Assembly: GCA_034433305.1 (NCBI GenBank)
Contig: DAOUAM010000021.1
Coordinates: 1 to 6,793, forward strand
Length of the DNA: 6,793 bases
Direction of reading: 5' to 3'
Origin: DAOUAM01 sp034433305
GTDB lineage: Bacteria; Chloroflexota; Dehalococcoidia; Lucifugimonadales; DAOUAM01
Under the pieces are notes generated by a model, which searched no databases, was not told the DNA's origin, and worked only from the letters and a program-made list of their open reading frames with translations. This document shows, in pieces, positions 6,363 through 6,793 of this stretch. Every line of letters starts with the position of its first letter. The stretch's first letter is position 1. Made by a program: the position numbers and the translations under genes.

Positions 6363-6620
6363 GCCTCCTGACTCCATGAGGCATAGCGTATGTGCCCCGC
6401 CAGATGAAGTTTAACAACATAACTGGGTAATGGCGTGACCAGCCCTCTCTCTAGCTCTCCCCCAGAGGGGGGCGAGGACCGTCCCTGCCCCCCAGTGGGG
6501 GAAGGCCAGGAAGGGGGCATGGTGCCGCGCTGAATTACCCCTTCAAGTTGCTAATCTTCATATGGCGGGGCTGGGCGGGTAGGTGGGTAACAGGGGTTAT
6601 GCCTCAAGGAGCCAGGAGGC
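6363..6620. repeat. Long imperfect palindrome, MITE-like fold-back element
   Basis: The two halves are inverted copies around base 6480 (GGAC-C-GTCC). Outer blocks 6363-6387 and 6596-6620 match at 22 of 25 positions. Inner blocks 6395-6431 and 6534-6570 match at 30 of 37. The central C/T-rich stretches (6443-6479 versus 6481-6517) also align, with many transition differences. Between the outer and inner blocks the spacer is 7 bases on the left and 25 on the right. No transposase frame is present and no target duplication is obvious at the ends. It could be a non-autonomous mobile element, a dispersed palindromic repeat, or a structured leader or RNA. Confidence 0.65.
6459..6501. repeat. Twin C5/G5 mini-hairpins
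   Basis: CCCCC-AGA-GGGGGG (6459-6472) and CCCCCC-AGT-GGGGG (6488-6501) lie back to back around the centre of the larger palindrome. Each can fold as a very stable small hairpin, or the two can pair with each other in the extended fold. Confidence 0.6.
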
Positions 6621-6632
6621 GGGCTGCCCCTG

Positions 6633-6651
6633 GGCAACCACGAGGGTTGCC
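6633..6651. repeat. 7-bp perfect hairpin
   Basis: GGCAACC (6633-6639), loop ACGAG, GGTTGCC (6645-6651). It lies 13 bases beyond the outer end of the palindrome. No T-tract on either strand; role unknown. Confidence 0.45.
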
Positions 6652-6704
6652 TGCGTTCTCGCCAAAGCGGCCTGGTGCTATTCCGCCATCTGGAGCATGC
6701 TACG

Positions 6705-6724
6705 AAGGGCCTATCTGCCCTTTT
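6705..6724 (+). terminator. Orphan terminator-like hairpin
   Basis: AAGGGC (6705-6710), loop CTATCT, GCCCTT (6717-6722), running into TTTTATATTT on the + strand. The stem is short, but the T-tract and orientation fit an intrinsic terminator for rightward transcription. No + strand gene precedes it within 1 kb that would need it, so either a small RNA is made from 6570-6700 or the resemblance is chance. Confidence 0.35.
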
Positions 6725-6793
6725 ATATTTAGATGCAGGGCAGCCCTGGGGAGATGCGTCAGGGATGGCCGCGCCCTGGCCTGGCGCCTGCCA

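Larger units (their letters stand above)
6298..6793. other. 496-bp non-coding region upstream of the reductase
   Basis: No convincing gene on either strand. From left to right it holds a 65-bp leader next to the reductase start, a long imperfect palindrome (6363-6620), a hairpin at 6633-6651, a hairpin with T-tract at 6705-6724, and a short palindrome CAGGGCAGCCCTG (6736-6748). The minus strand is open in one frame across much of 6550-6793, but it is Pro/Arg-rich with no good start, and I regard it as non-coding. No clear promoter for the reductase can be assigned. Confidence 0.5.

Noticed and set aside
6305..6520. 71-codon minus-strand frame in the reductase upstream region
   Set aside because: It lies inside the palindrome, is Pro/Ser-rich and overlaps the reductase leader; no family resemblance.
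6540..6735. tRNA, SRP RNA or RNase P RNA
   Set aside because: I looked for the T-loop GTTCGA-type motif and the conserved cores of SRP and RNase P RNA and did not find them.

Overview
The window is GC-rich bacterial chromosomal DNA with five intact protein genes and no RNA gene, CRISPR array, phage gene or transposase that I can recognise. The gene content, strong Shine-Dalgarno sites and high GC at third codon positions would suit Chloroflexota (Dehalococcoidia/SAR202-like). That placement rests on general resemblance of the proteins and is weak.

Left half, + strand: a region of about 250 bp with a strong hairpin at 61-98, then dapB (lysine/diaminopimelate biosynthesis), a 326-bp gap with a possible promoter, a class III PLP-dependent aminotransferase, and, after a short gap, a NYN-domain (LabA/DUF88-like) putative nuclease. 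The last two could be co-transcribed. At the extreme left, bases 1-51 may hold the first codons of a divergent minus-strand gene.

Right half, - strand: a membrane-anchored short-chain dehydrogenase (SDR) and, upstream of it, a thioredoxin-reductase-like flavoprotein. The two are separated by 211 bp that hold a long hairpin and an 8-bp inverted repeat, so they are probably not a tight operon. The + strand NYN gene and the SDR gene converge on a 254-bp gap with several hairpins.

Right end: 496 bp upstream of the reductase start has no convincing gene. It is dominated by a long imperfect palindrome (about 6363-6620, centred on 6480) whose arms are clearly homologous in inverted orientation. This is a candidate fold-back or MITE-like repeat, followed by two further hairpins, one with a T-tract. 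It is the most unusual structure in the window.

The five genes are metabolic or housekeeping types with no obvious shared pathway. I see no convincing new multi-gene system. The points worth following up are the palindromic element, the SDR with a membrane segment and Arg-rich tail, and the intergenic RNA-like structures.
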